Origin: Nocardia sp. CY41
GTDB taxonomy: Bacteria; Actinomycetota; Actinomycetes; Mycobacteriales; Mycobacteriaceae
NCBI RefSeq assembly: GCF_009829325.1
Contig: NZ_VUOS01000010.1
Span: 169,779 to 233,778, forward strand
Reading direction: 5' to 3'
DNA length: 64,000 bases
Below are positions 27,643 through 37,600 of the stretch, piece after piece; the first letter of the stretch is position 1; each line of letters begins with the position of its first letter. A program made the position numbers and the translations under genes. The notes under the pieces are model-generated. The model was given only the letters and a program-made list of their open reading frames with translations, did not search any database and was not told the origin of the DNA.

Positions 27643-29598
27643 TCAGGCCTCCGCGCGCGGACGTGTCGACGGCAGGAAGGGCCGCAGGAGGTTCTCCTCG
27701 GTGGATGCGCCCATCTGCCACTCGGCGATCCAGGGCCCGGTCCCCTCGCTCGGATCGAGGACGCCGCTCTCCAGCCACTCGTACCGGCCGTCGAGCACGC
27801 CGCGGGTAAGGGTGCGGTCGTCATCGTCGGTGTTCTCCCACAGTGCGTCGAACAACCGACGTACGCGCAGCCGCGACTGCCTGCAGAAGACGTCCGCCAG
27901 TTCCTCGGCCGCCTTGCCTTCCGGCGCGTCCGCGGCGCGCAATGCCTGGGCCCGCACGCAGGCCGCCGACATCGCGAACAACTCGGCGCCGATGTCCACG
28001 ATCCGGCCGAGGAAGTTCTGCCGGTACTCCAGGCCAGCCTGCCAGCGGCCCATCGCGTACATCAGCGACCTCGCCTGCTTGCGCGCGCTGCGCTCGACGA
28101 ATCGCAGGTGCCGGGCGAGCACGCCGAATTCGGTGTATGCCGCGGGCACCGTCCCCGCGCCGACCGCGAGCTGCGGGAACCACTTGGCGTAGAAACCCGT
28201 CGCGCCGACCGCCGCCTTCGCCTTGTCCTTGAACTCGGCCTTGCGGTCGACCAGCGCGCCCGCGGCCGCCATGTGCGCGTCGGCCATCTCCCTGGCGATC
28301 AGCAGCCGCATGATCTCGCTGGAGCCCTCGAAGATGCGGTTGATCCGCAGATCGCGCACCAGCTGCTCGGCGGGCACGGCCCGTTCGCCCCGCGCGGCGA
28401 GCGAAGCCGCCGTCTCGTAGCCCCGGCCGCCCCGGATCTGCACGAGTTCGTCGGCGATCTGACAACTCATCTCACTGGCCCACAGCTTGGCCAGCGCCGC
28501 CTCGATCCGGATGTCGTTGCGGCCTTCGTCGGACATGGTGGCCGACAGATCGAGCGCCGCTTCCAGGGCGAACGTCGTCGCCGCGATGAACGAGATCTTC
28601 TGGCCCACGGCCGCGTGCTCACCGACCGGCCTGCCCCACTGCACGCGCTGGGTGCTCCACTCACGCGCGATCTTCAACGACCACTTGGCGGCCGCGGTGC
28701 ACATCGCGGGAATGGCCAGCCGGCCCGCGTTCAAGGTGGTGAGCGCGATCTTGAGGCCGTCGCCCTCCCGGCCGATCAAGTTGCGCTTGGGCACCCGGAC
28801 GTCGTGCATGCGGGTCAAGCCGTTCTCGATGCCGCGCAAGCCCATGAAGGAGTTGCGCCGCTCCACGGTGATGCCAGGGGAATCGGCTTCGACCACGAAC
28901 GCCGAGATGCCGCCGCGGTGCCCCTCGCTCTTGGGCACCCGTGCCATCACCACCAGCAGCTCGGCGACCACGCCGTTGGTTGTCCACAGCTTCACGCCGT
29001 TGAGCAGGTAGGCCTCACCGTCGTCGGTGGGCGTCGCGGTGCTGGCCATCCGGGCCGGGTCGGAACCGACATCGGGCTCGGTGAGCAGGAACGCGCTGAC
29101 CGCCCCGGCCGCGCAGCGTGGCAGGAATTCGGCCTTCTGCTCGTCGGTGCCTGCCAGCTTGAGCGGCTCGGGCACCCCGATGGACTGATGCGCCGACAGC
29201 AGGACGCCGAGGCTCGGATGCGTCGAGCCGACCAGCATCAGCGCGCGGTTGTAACCGACCTGGGAAAGTCCCTGGCCGCCATAAGAGTGCGGGATCTTCA
29301 AGCCGAAGCAGCCGAGTTCGGCCAGGCCCTTGACGTACTCGTCCGGGATCCGGCCCTCCGCTTCGATCACCGATCCGTCGATCGACTCGCACAGCTTCCG
29401 CAGCCGGGACAGGAACGCGTCGGTGCGCTCGGCGTCCTCGGGACCGGGCTGCGGATACGGATGGATGAGATCGAGCCGGAACCGTCCCAGGAACATCTCC
29501 TTGGCGAAGGACGGCTTGGCCCAGCTCGTTTCGCGGGACTCCTCGACCAGTGCGCGGGCCTGCTCTTCGGTGGCGTCGACTTTCGCGGCTGTCGCCAT
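27643..29598 (-). CDS. fadE10: Acyl-CoA dehydrogenase, FadE10-like
   Basis: A 651-residue acyl-CoA dehydrogenase with a long C-terminal helical extension, as in mycobacterial FadE10 (about 650 residues). LIHPYPQP and DEYVKGLAELGCFGLKIP occur near the N-terminus, FLLTEPDVGSDPARM binds FAD, LWTTNGVVAELLVVMARVP follows, and GGRGYETAASLAARGER and RINRIFEGSSEIMRLLI are the core C-terminal motifs, where a Glu in EGSSE is at the usual catalytic-base position. It would dehydrogenate acyl-CoA in beta-oxidation. Start ATG at 29598 with GGGAGG upstream. A near-perfect 26-base inverted repeat between the -10 box and the ribosome site implies tight transcriptional control. Confidence 0.9.
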   Translation of the reverse strand: MATAAKVDATEEQARALVEESRETSWAKPSFAKEMFLGRFRLDLIHPYPQPGPEDAERTDAFLSRLRKLCESIDGSVIEAEGRIPDEYVKGLAELGCFGLKIPHSYGGQGLSQVGYNRALMLVGSTHPSLGVLLSAHQSIGVPEPLKLAGTDEQKAEFLPRCAAGAVSAFLLTEPDVGSDPARMASTATPTDDGEAYLLNGVKLWTTNGVVAELLVVMARVPKSEGHRGGISAFVVEADSPGITVERRNSFMGLRGIENGLTRMHDVRVPKRNLIGREGDGLKIALTTLNAGRLAIPAMCTAAAKWSLKIAREWSTQRVQWGRPVGEHAAVGQKISFIAATTFALEAALDLSATMSDEGRNDIRIEAALAKLWASEMSCQIADELVQIRGGRGYETAASLAARGERAVPAEQLVRDLRINRIFEGSSEIMRLLIAREMADAHMAAAGALVDRKAEFKDKAKAAVGATGFYAKWFPQLAVGAGTVPAAYTEFGVLARHLRFVERSARKQARSLMYAMGRWQAGLEYRQNFLGRIVDIGAELFAMSAACVRAQALRAADAPEGKAAEELADVFCRQSRLRVRRLFDALWENTDDDDRTLTRGVLDGRYEWLESGVLDPSEGTGPWIAEWQMGASTEENLLRPFLPSTRPRAEA

Positions 29599-29609
29599 GA
29601 TGTCCTCCC

Positions 29610-29635
29610 TCGGACGTGATCAGGATCACATCCGA
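29610..29635. promoter_or_regulatory. 26-base inverted repeat, fadE10 operator candidate
   Basis: Two 12-base arms (left TCGGACGTGATC at 29610-29621, right GATCACATCCGA at 29624-29635) flank two central bases; only one pair mismatches. On the minus strand it lies directly between the -10 candidate TACACT and the fadE10 ribosome site, a classical repressor position. Regulator unknown. Confidence 0.6.
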
Positions 29636-29640
29636 GTGTA
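29635..29640 (-). promoter_or_regulatory. -10 candidate TACACT for fadE10
   Basis: Minus-strand TACACT fits the TANNNT -10 pattern, 37-42 bases upstream of the ATG, directly abutting the inverted repeat. Confidence 0.4.
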
Positions 29641-29756
29641 GGAGGGTTTGTTACCCATCGGTAGGGCTGCTGGTCGAGATAAATCTACGAATATCTAGTG
29701 ATCTTGAAAGACGGGCGAATAGTCGGCAATCAGCCGCGGGACGCCTGGCCGGGCGC

Positions 29757-30938
29757 TCACACCGAGCGCAGGTAGCGGCCGAAGTGCGGGACCGTGAAGC
29801 CGATGGTGCCGCGTTCGGCGGAATAGATGAGACCTTTCTTGATCAGACCGTCACGGGCGGGCGAGAGCGATGCCGGCTTGCGGCCGAGTTCGTTGGCCAC
29901 CGCCGCGGTCGCCACCGGTCCGTCGTCGCCGGCCAGGTCGGCCATGGCGCGCATGTATTCGCGTTCGGCGGGCGTAGCTCGCTCGTAACGGGAACCGAAG
30001 AACCCGACCGCCAGCTCCTCTTCCGCGGCAGGCGAGGCCACCTCGACGTCCTCGGCCGTAATCGGGCTCTCCGGGGCCTGATCCCAGGCGGCCTTGCCGT
30101 ACGCCTGCACGAAATACGGATAGCCATCGGCCTTGCGGTACAGCGCATCCAGCGCCTCGTCGGTGAACTTCACGTCTTCGCGCCGGGCGGGCGCGATCAG
30201 CGCTTGGTCGGCGGATTCCCGGTCCAGCCGGTCGATCCGGTGGTAGCTGAATAGTCGCTCCGAGTAGCTCTTCGACGCGGACAGCACGGCGGGCAAGTGT
30301 GGGAGGCCCGCGCCGACGACGATCAGCGGCGCGGCGTCCTGACTCAGTTCGTGGCACGCGCCGCAGATCGCGGAGATGTCGGCGGGTCCGAGATCCTGCA
30401 TCTCGTCGATGAAGATCGCGATGCCGACGCCGATATCGCCGGCCAGCGCCGCCGCCTCGACGAGCAGCTCCACCAGATCGATCTCGATATCGCCGGAATC
30501 GGCCCGGCCGCTCACCGCCGGTACGTCGATGCCGGGTTGCCAGCGTTCCCGCATGCCCTTGTCCGCGGTGGCCCGCAAGGCGAAAGCCTTGAGGATGCCG
30601 AGGAAGTCGTCCACCCGCTCCGGATTGCGGTGCGCCGTCGCGATCGCCCGCGCCGCCATGTGCAGCGCCGAGGACAGCGGGCGGCGCAGTTCCTGGTCCG
30701 GCCGCGCCTCGATTTTGCCAGTGCCCCAGCCGCGCGAGATCGCGGCGGAGCGAAGCTGGTTGAGCAGCACCGTTTTACCGACGCCGCGCAAGCCGGTGAG
30801 CATGACGCTGCGCTCCGGGCGGCCACGTGCGACGCGTTCGAGAACGATGTCGAAAGCGGTGAGTTGCTTGTCGCGCCCGGCCAATTCGGGTGGGCGCTGT
30901 CCGGCTCCGGGAGCATACGGATTCCGCACGGGGTCCAT
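29757..30938 (-). CDS. AAA-type ATPase with C-terminal winged-helix-like domain
   Basis: A 393-residue ATPase of the STAND/archaeal-ATPase-like AAA group. Walker A is GLRGVGKT (49-56), Walker B with sensor acid is IAIFIDEMQDLG (Asp178/Glu179), and GAGLPHLP contains a sensor-1-like segment. A helical lid (ESADQALIAPARR) follows, and the last 80 residues (ATPAEREYMRAMADLAG, VANELGRKPASLSPARDGLIKKGLIY) look like a winged helix. These proteins couple ATP use to DNA or protein remodelling; no partner is adjacent. It is divergent from a small coiled-coil gene. Substrate unknown. Confidence 0.8.
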   Translation of the reverse strand: MDPVRNPYAPGAGQRPPELAGRDKQLTAFDIVLERVARGRPERSVMLTGLRGVGKTVLLNQLRSAAISRGWGTGKIEARPDQELRRPLSSALHMAARAIATAHRNPERVDDFLGILKAFALRATADKGMRERWQPGIDVPAVSGRADSGDIEIDLVELLVEAAALAGDIGVGIAIFIDEMQDLGPADISAICGACHELSQDAAPLIVVGAGLPHLPAVLSASKSYSERLFSYHRIDRLDRESADQALIAPARREDVKFTDEALDALYRKADGYPYFVQAYGKAAWDQAPESPITAEDVEVASPAAEEELAVGFFGSRYERATPAEREYMRAMADLAGDDGPVATAAVANELGRKPASLSPARDGLIKKGLIYSAERGTIGFTVPHFGRYLRSV

Positions 30939-31105
30939 GCCCGGACACCGTAGCGCGTTTCGTCCGGATAATCTGGGCGCATCTACGGCGTGTCCTAGAA
31001 AGCCCTAGCGGCCGGTATTGCACTATTGCTCTCGCCGCCGGTTCCCTAGGCTGGTGGCGGTTCGCCAGAATGGTCGCGCGCCACGGCGCGGGAGAACGGA
31101 GGGGC

Positions 31106-31363
31106 ATGTCCGACGAACCGACGCCAGCGAGCCTCGCCGAAGTGGTCGGGTCCTGGAACGTCCCCGCGGGCGCCACGGTAGCCCAGCGCATTCGGTCCAA
31201 CATTCTCGTCGCGATCGAACGCGGCTACGACGATCCCCAACTGGTCGCCGATCTCGCGGTCGGTCCGCTGGTCATGGCGCTCGGCCAACTCGAGGTCGAG
31301 CTGGCCGAGGCGCGCCGCAGGATCGACGAGCTCGAGCGCGCGGTGCACCGCGGGCAATACTGA
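31106..31363 (+). CDS. Small C-terminal coiled-coil protein, hypothetical
   Basis: An 85-residue protein; ATG at 31106 follows GGAGGGG closely. Residues 15-50 are mixed helix (GATVAQRIRSNILVAIERGY), and the C-terminal 35 residues (ALGQLEVELAEARRRIDELE) form a probable coiled coil. No membrane segment or known domain. It is divergent from the AAA ATPase, from which about 165 bases separate it. Confidence 0.65.
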   Translation: MSDEPTPASLAEVVGSWNVPAGATVAQRIRSNILVAIERGYDDPQLVADLAVGPLVMALGQLEVELAEARRRIDELERAVHRGQY

Positions 31364-31391
31364 GCGCGGTTGTCCTCTCCGTGACCTCGGC

Positions 31392-31411
31392 CGAGCAGTG
31401 AGATCTGCTCG
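31392..31411 (+). terminator. Weak hairpin after the coiled-coil gene
   Basis: CGAGCAG and CTGCTCG form a 7-bp stem with a 6-base loop, 28 bases after the stop. It is short and has no U-tract, so its role is uncertain. Confidence 0.35.
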
Positions 31412-31577
31412 TGACCCGAGCTGTTACGCCCGTTTCCCGCCAAGGGTGCAGCGATACCCGCGGTGATGGAAAAGATGCTGCTCTGTGCGCTGGACAACAT
31501 CGCGTCGGCACCGTAATCTCTTCGTGACTTAGTGGAACAAGTCGCTTCGTAAGTGAAACGGCGCCACTAGTTACCGC

Positions 31578-31733
31578 CTAAACGGCTGTCGGGGCCAACC
31601 GGTCTCGGCTGTCGTGCCGGGGACCCACAGGTTCGTCTGGGGTGAATCCTCGCGGCCATGCCGGTCGTGGGGTAGGGCCGCTCTCCCGGCCCGAACCCGT
31701 CAGCTAACCCGGTCGGCGGGAGAGCAGCAAGAT
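31578..31733 (+). promoter_or_regulatory. c-di-AMP (ydaO-yuaA) riboswitch upstream of the NlpC/P60 gene
   Basis: The 5' leader of the NlpC/P60 gene contains the conserved ydaO core elements in order: GGGGACCCACAGG (about 31619-31631), GGGGTGAATCC (31639-31649), GGGTAGGGC, CCCGAACCCGTCAGCTAACC (about 31690-31709) and a closing GGCGGGAGAGC stem near 31726. This class binds cyclic di-AMP and in actinobacteria commonly controls cell-wall hydrolases and Rpf genes; it usually reduces expression when c-di-AMP is high. The gene's GTG follows about 20 bases later. Boundaries are approximate. Confidence 0.92.
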
Positions 31734-31748
31734 CGGAGACGTAGCTCG

Positions 31749-32408
31749 GTGGGTAAACACAGCTTGCAACGGGATTCTCGGGTTCCGAATTCCGTCAAGG
31801 GTGCGATTGTCATGGGTGCGGTGGCCGCGACCGGCGCCATGCCCGCGATTCCGGCCATGGCCGCGACCATCAACGTTCCCGGTGTCGGCAATTTCGACGT
31901 TCCGCAAGAATGGGAACAGCCGGTCCAGCAGCTCAATCAGCAGATCCAGCAGGCGCTCGCGGCCGTTCCCGCCGCCCCTGCCCAGGCGCCGCAAGAGGTC
32001 GCTCCCCAGGCTCCCAACTTCGCGCCCATGCTGCCGGGCCTGTTCGGTCAGCAGCAGAACAACTCCCCGGGCGACATCGCCCTCGACGCCGCCAGGACCA
32101 AGGTCGGCGCTCAGTACTCGTGGGGCGCCGCGGGTCCCCGCTCCTTCGACTGCTCCGGCCTCGTCCAGTGGGCGTTCCGCCAGGCGGGCATCGAACTGCC
32201 CCGCACCAGCTTCGAGCAGTCGCACGTCGGCGCGCCGGTGGCCTACCACGACCTGAAGCCGGGTGACATCGTCATCACCAACGGCGGCGGTCACGTCGGC
32301 ATCTACGCGGGCGACAACAAGCTCCTGAACGCGGTGCAGACGGGTACGCCGGTGTCCTACACGCCGCTGCGCCCCGACATGGTGGTCACCGCACGCCGTA
32401 TCGTCTGA
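31749..32408 (+). CDS. Secreted NlpC/P60 peptidoglycan endopeptidase
   Basis: A 219-residue exported cell-wall hydrolase. A signal peptide covers about 1-39 with an AMA cleavage site; a Gln/Pro/Ala-rich linker follows; the NlpC/P60 domain is at about 105-219. Catalytic Cys135 lies in RSFDCSGLVQWAF, His182 in GGHVGIYAG, and the third polar residue is probably Asn194 in LLNAVQ. It would cleave D-Glu to diamino-acid peptide bonds in peptidoglycan. GTG at 31749 was chosen because it follows the riboswitch and a GGAGA site; the frame stays open upstream through the riboswitch. Confidence 0.9.
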   Translation: MGKHSLQRDSRVPNSVKGAIVMGAVAATGAMPAIPAMAATINVPGVGNFDVPQEWEQPVQQLNQQIQQALAAVPAAPAQAPQEVAPQAPNFAPMLPGLFGQQQNNSPGDIALDAARTKVGAQYSWGAAGPRSFDCSGLVQWAFRQAGIELPRTSFEQSHVGAPVAYHDLKPGDIVITNGGGHVGIYAGDNKLLNAVQTGTPVSYTPLRPDMVVTARRIV

Positions 32409-32411
32409 CGA

Positions 32412-32816
32412 GTGGCCCGCGCCGAATCCGGCATCCAGAGCAGCGCTACCCAGGCCCGCGTCGACTCGTGGACCTGGGCGGTGCGCTTGTTCAAGACCAG
32501 ATCCGCTGCCGCGGAAGCCTGTCGTGGTGGACATGTCCGGGTGAACGGCGCGACGGCCAAGCCCGCGCAGCCCGTGCGTCCCGGTGACGAGGTCCGCATC
32601 CGGGCGGGCGGCGTCGAACGTATCGTCATCGTGGAGCGGATCGTCACCAAGCGCGTCGGCGCTCCGATCGCCGCGCAATGCTTGATCGATTGCAGTCCGC
32701 CCCCTCCCCCGCGTGAGATAGTGGCGAGCATGCCTCGTCGCGATCGCGGTGCGGGGCGGCCCACCAAGCGTGAGCGTCGCGAGACCGATCGGCTCATGGG
32801 CCGACCCGAGCACTGA
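32412..32816 (+). CDS. S4-domain RNA-binding protein (HslR-like)
   Basis: A 134-residue basic protein with an S4 domain (about 17-75): SWTWAVRLFKTRSAAAEACR, GGHVRVNGATAKPAQPVRPGDEV. This fits the heat-shock protein 15 (HslR) type, which binds ribosomal RNA of stalled 50S subunits. The C-terminus (RRDRGAGRPTKRERRETDRL) is a basic tail. The GTG lies 3 bases past the NlpC/P60 stop, so the two are cotranscribed. It is convergent with the FAAL gene, 9 bases apart. Confidence 0.85.
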   Translation: MARAESGIQSSATQARVDSWTWAVRLFKTRSAAAEACRGGHVRVNGATAKPAQPVRPGDEVRIRAGGVERIVIVERIVTKRVGAPIAAQCLIDCSPPPPPREIVASMPRRDRGAGRPTKRERRETDRLMGRPEH

Positions 32817-32825
32817 TCGAGCAGA

Positions 32826-34682
32826 TCAGATCATGGCCACCGGGCCCAGGGTCCCCGCCAGATAGCGCGCCCTGCACTCGCCGCGGCGCAATTTTCCGCT
32901 GCTGGTCTTGGGAATCCGTCCCGCCTCCACGAGCAGCACCGCTCCCGGCATCACCTCGTGCGCGGACGCGACCGCGGTGCGGATGCGCCGAGCCAGGGCG
33001 AAGAGTTCGATGGGTTCGCGTCCGCCGATCGTGACCAGTTCCGCGACCACGACCAAGTCTTCCCGGAGCCCGTCGTCGTGCCCGAACGCCGTCACGTGGC
33101 CCGATCTGACCTCCGGAGCACATGCCTGCACCGTCGCCTCGATGTCGGCGGGATAGTGATTGCGTCCGTCGACCACGATGACGTCTTTGCGGCGGCCCGC
33201 GATATAGAGCTGCCCTTCATGCTGGAACCCGAGATCCCCGGTGCGCAGCCAGCGGGCGCCGCTTCCGGGCACCGTGGCGCCGAAGACCTCCGCGGTGGCG
33301 TCCGGCCTGCCGAAATAGCCGTCGCAGACATTGTCTCCGGCCACCCAGATCTCGCCGACGCGTCCCGCGGGCAGCACTGTCCCCGCCATCGGATCGACGA
33401 TGCGCAACTCCTGCCCGACGGGTGCGCCACACCCGACCAGCGGCACACCGTCCCCGGCCTGCGCGGTCTGGGGTAGGGCGACCGCGCGCCCCTCGGCCAG
33501 TGCCGCCCGGTCGAATCGGTGCCACACCGGGGCATCGTGCCGGCCGCAGACGGTGACTGTGAGGGTGGCCTCGGCCAAGCCGAAGCCGGGGGTGTGCGCG
33601 TGGTGGCGGAAACCGTACGGGCCGAAGGTCTCGGTGAACGCCTCCAGCACGTCGGCGCGGACCGGCTCCGAGCCGTTGAGCACGAGGTCCAATCCGGACA
33701 GGTCCAGCCCGGCTCGCTCGGCGGGGGTAGTGCCGGACACCGCGAGTTTCAGTCCGAAATCGGGGCATCCCGTAGTGCCGGCGCGGTAGTCGGCGATGGC
33801 GTGCAACCACCGGGCGGGGCGCTTCACGAACTCCGCAGGCGCCAGCGTGATGCCGTGCACGCCCAGGAACAGCGGCAGCGCGAGGCCGAGGATCAGACCC
33901 ATGTCGTGGAAGAACGGCAGCCAGGTGACGATCGGCCGATCGTCCGCGCCCGACACGGCGTGCCCGAGCTGCGTCAACGCCGTGGTGAGGTTCTCGTGGG
34001 TGACCCGGACGCCTGCGGGAGACTTGGTCGAACCGGAGGTGTACTGCAAGTAGGCCAGGTTGTCGGATACCGGATCTATGACCGGCGCAGCGACGTCCAG
34101 TGCGGACGAATCCGTCACCGACCCGACCGCCTGTGTGCCGAAAGGCGTCTTCAGGAATTCCGCGTACCGTGCCGCACCCGCCGCCGCGGCCACCGGAGAC
34201 GCGGTGCTCTGCTCGACCGGGACATACTCGGGGACAGGCAGAGCCGACGCCACGGTGAGTACGCGGCCCAGTGCGGGTCCGAGGATCGGTGCGCTGATCT
34301 CGTCGTGCGCCGAAATCAGACCGAGCGTGGGCCGGGCGTCGGCCAGCACGGCTTGCAGACGGTCGCGGTTGCGGGTGCCCGCGGCCGGGAACAGCGGCAC
34401 CGCGACTCGATTGCTGTACAGGCAGGCGAGAAACGCGACCGCGTAATCGATTCCGTGGGCGCACAGGATGCCGACTCGGTCACCGGGCGCGCTCTCCTGC
34501 CGCAACCGTGCCGCCAGCGCACCCGCCGCGGCGTGCAAGCCGGCGTAGGTGAGCGTGACAGGTTCGCGCTCCTGAACGCGGAAGCGGAGTTCGGTGAAGG
34601 CGGGCTCGTCCGGCCGCGTGGCGGCCCACGCGGCCACCGAAGTCGCGAATCCATTGGCCGCCGGGTGGTCGGCGCTGGTCAC
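32826..34682 (-). CDS. Fatty acyl-AMP ligase (FAAL)
   Basis: A 618-residue adenylate-forming enzyme of the FAAL group, which activates fatty acids as acyl-adenylates and hands them to an acyl carrier protein rather than to CoA. LQYTSGSTKSPAGVRVTH is the P-loop in its FAAL form; WLPFFHDMGLILG, LNGSEPVRADVLE and GLAEATLTV fit FAAL and not typical acyl-CoA ligases; TGDLGFQHEGQLYIAGRRKD is the hinge; the catalytic Lys of SSGKLRR is near the C-terminus. GTG at 34682 overlaps the PKS stop by GTGA. Last gene of the ACP-PKS-FAAL operon, so it probably loads the starter acyl chain. Confidence 0.92.
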   Translation of the reverse strand: MTSADHPAANGFATSVAAWAATRPDEPAFTELRFRVQEREPVTLTYAGLHAAAGALAARLRQESAPGDRVGILCAHGIDYAVAFLACLYSNRVAVPLFPAAGTRNRDRLQAVLADARPTLGLISAHDEISAPILGPALGRVLTVASALPVPEYVPVEQSTASPVAAAAGAARYAEFLKTPFGTQAVGSVTDSSALDVAAPVIDPVSDNLAYLQYTSGSTKSPAGVRVTHENLTTALTQLGHAVSGADDRPIVTWLPFFHDMGLILGLALPLFLGVHGITLAPAEFVKRPARWLHAIADYRAGTTGCPDFGLKLAVSGTTPAERAGLDLSGLDLVLNGSEPVRADVLEAFTETFGPYGFRHHAHTPGFGLAEATLTVTVCGRHDAPVWHRFDRAALAEGRAVALPQTAQAGDGVPLVGCGAPVGQELRIVDPMAGTVLPAGRVGEIWVAGDNVCDGYFGRPDATAEVFGATVPGSGARWLRTGDLGFQHEGQLYIAGRRKDVIVVDGRNHYPADIEATVQACAPEVRSGHVTAFGHDDGLREDLVVVAELVTIGGREPIELFALARRIRTAVASAHEVMPGAVLLVEAGRIPKTSSGKLRRGECRARYLAGTLGPVAMI

Positions 34683-37600
34683 GAGTCCGCTCCCAGGTTC
34701 GCGGCGACCCGATCCAGCAGGGCCGCGCCGAGGGCGGTGATGGTGGGGTGCTTGAACAACTCCGCGGTGGCGATCCGGACGCGCAGCCGCGCTTCCAGGT
34801 TCCGTCGCATCTCGATCGCGAGCAGCGAGCTGAGCCCGAGGTCGTTGAAGTCGGCCGCCGGGTCGATGCGTTCGGCGGGCAGATCGAGCGTGGTCGCCAG
34901 GACGCGGCGGATGGTCGTGGTCAGCGGTTCGGCGGGCTCGGGTGTCGCGGCGGATCGGGTGCGATCGGGACGCGCATCGAGCGTCGGCGCGAGCAGATTC
35001 GTCAACCGCATCGCGACCGGGGAGGCGTCGGTCGTCGGCGTGTGTTCCAGCGCCAGCAGATAGGGGCCGTCGTACCGCAGGACCTGGGACAGCACGGCGC
35101 TTCCGTGCCGCACGTCGAACGCCGCGACGCCCGCTCGCCGCAGATGACCCGCTCCACCCGCCGCCGCGGCGAGACCGGCGTCCCACAGGCCCCAGCCGAT
35201 GCTCAGGATCCGCCTGCCCGGATCGCGCTGTGCGAGGGCATCCATGGCCGCGTTGGCGGCGGCGTAAGCGGCTTGCCCCGGGGCTCCGAGCGCACCGGTG
35301 GCCGAGGAGAACAGCAGAACGAAGTCGGTGGTGTCGGTGGCGGTGAGTTCGATCAGATTGCCCGCCGCGGTGGACTTGGGCAGGAACACCCTGGCCAGCT
35401 GGCCCGCGGTGACCGCGTCGAACCCGGCGTCCTCCAGTACTCCCGCCGCGTGCACGACGCCGCGGATCACCGAGTCGGAGGCTCGGATATCGCTGAGCGC
35501 GTTGGCCAGGTCGACCCGGTCGGCGGCATCGCAGCGCACCACGACGATGCGGTCCTCCAAGCCGTCGAGCAGGGCGGGCACCGGGCGCGGCGCGCGGGTC
35601 AGCACCACGACGTCGCGCGCGCCCGCCTCGAGCAACCAGCGCACGGCGACCGAACCGAGCGCGCCCAGCCCACCGGTGACGACGTACGTTCCGCTCGGGT
35701 CGATGCCGACCACCGGCAGGGCGCGCGCTCGGGCGGGCGTGAAGCGCCGCACCGCGACCTCGCCCGCCGAGAGGCGCAGCTCGCCGGGAAGCGCGCTGTC
35801 GGCAGTGGTCGCCAGCCGAGTGAGCAGCGGCAGGTTTCCGAGGTCCGGGTCGGTCCAGACCAGCCGCACCGGCCGGTCCGTCTCGAGCTGGAGTGAGCGC
35901 ACCAGCCCGGCTACGGCCGCGGGGACGACCGGTGCCACCGCGCCGGGCTCGTCGGCCCGGGAGACCGGCAGCACGACCGTAATGGACGCGGTGGCGTCGT
36001 GGCCGGAGATCAGTTGCAGCAGTTCGAGAATGCGACCGGTGGTCGCGGCGGCGCTCTCGTCGTCGTGCGCGCCGGAGTCCGCGGGCCACACGACCACTAC
36101 GCCGTGGCCGCCGCCGCGCCCGGTCGGCATCGCGGTGACGAGCGGGCTCGCGTCGTCCGGTTCACGCGCGATCCGTTCGGTCGGCAACTCGGCGTCCAGC
36201 GCGCGGGCGAGCCGGACCGCGAGATCGGACGCGCCCACCACCACCGCACGCCGCACGAGGGTTCCGGCCGGGCCGCCGAGCCCGAGCGAGCCGGGATCGC
36301 ACGTCTCCCAGACCTCTTGGCGGAAGGGCGCGGTCTGCGTCGCCTGCTCGGCACGCGCCACGCGGAACCCGCCGGAGCTTTCCTCGTCCGCCGCGTCGGC
36401 GTAACGGACGTGCACGCCGGAGAAGGCGAGACAGGGCACGCCGTGCTGGTCGGTCGCGACGACGTCGCCGACCAGCCCGGTATCGCTGCGCTCCCGGATC
36501 AGGGCGTGTACCTCGAGCACGTGGCGATTCGGCTCGTGCGACAACCAAGCCGCATCGATGCCGATCGGCAGCGGAATCGACGTCGTGGGCAGTTCGTCGA
36601 AGACCGCAGCGGCGAGCACGTGCAGACAGCCGTCCAGCGTTGCGGTGTGATGCAATTCGGCGGCGTCGAACAATCCCAGCGCACGTCCGGTGCCCGCGGC
36701 TATGCCGCGCAACGTGCGGAACCGGGGCCCGTACTCCAGCCGCCTGCGGCGCAATTCCTGGTAGAACGCGCCGGTGGTGACCACGCGCATGTGATGCCGC
36801 GCGGCCCGATTTGCGTCGACCACCCGCATCCATGCGACGATATCGGCGGGTGTGGGGTCACCGGCGGGCCGGGCCGAAGCCAGCGTCCTGGTGCCCGTGA
36901 CCTCCGCCCGTACGCTTTCCTCCGGCCCCGGCCCGCGGTAGACGACCTCGGGCAGAACGCTCGGGTCGGTCCTCTCGTGCACGGCGAAGTCGGCCACGGC
37001 GGTCGTCCCCACGGTGTCGCGGGCGAGATGCAGGAGCCTGCGCAGCCAGAAGACGGCGGGGACGATGTTGTCGCCCTGGACCACGTGATCGGCGAGATCT
37101 TCGGCCTCGAAGCCGGTTTCGGGGACATGCGCGCTCGCGGGCCCGGCCACCAGCAGCGGGAACTTCCGCTTGCGCCACCGCCGCGGCGCGGACGTGGTGA
37201 AGGGGCCGAGCGCCGACCAGTCGATCGGACGCCCCTCCAGGTGTAGCCGGGCCACGCCGGTGAGGAAGCCGCTCGTCTCGTCCTCGCGCGTGGCCACGGA
37301 ATGCGCGCCGTCGCGGAAGTCCGGATATTCCCGCACCGCCGAGAGCAGCACCGGATGCGGGCCGATCTCGAGCACGGTCGAGAATCCGTCTCCGGCTGCG
37401 CGCTCCAGCGCGGCCGCCAACTCCACCGTGCCCGCGGCATTCTCGGCCCAGTAGTCGCGGTCCATGGCCGCGGTGGTGAGTTTCACGCCCCGCCGCGCCG
37501 TCGAATACACCGGCAGGCGCGGGACGAGCGGGGCGATCTCGGTCAACGCGCCGACGAACGGCGCGAGCACGGTAGCGACCTGCGGGCTGTGCGCGGCGAA

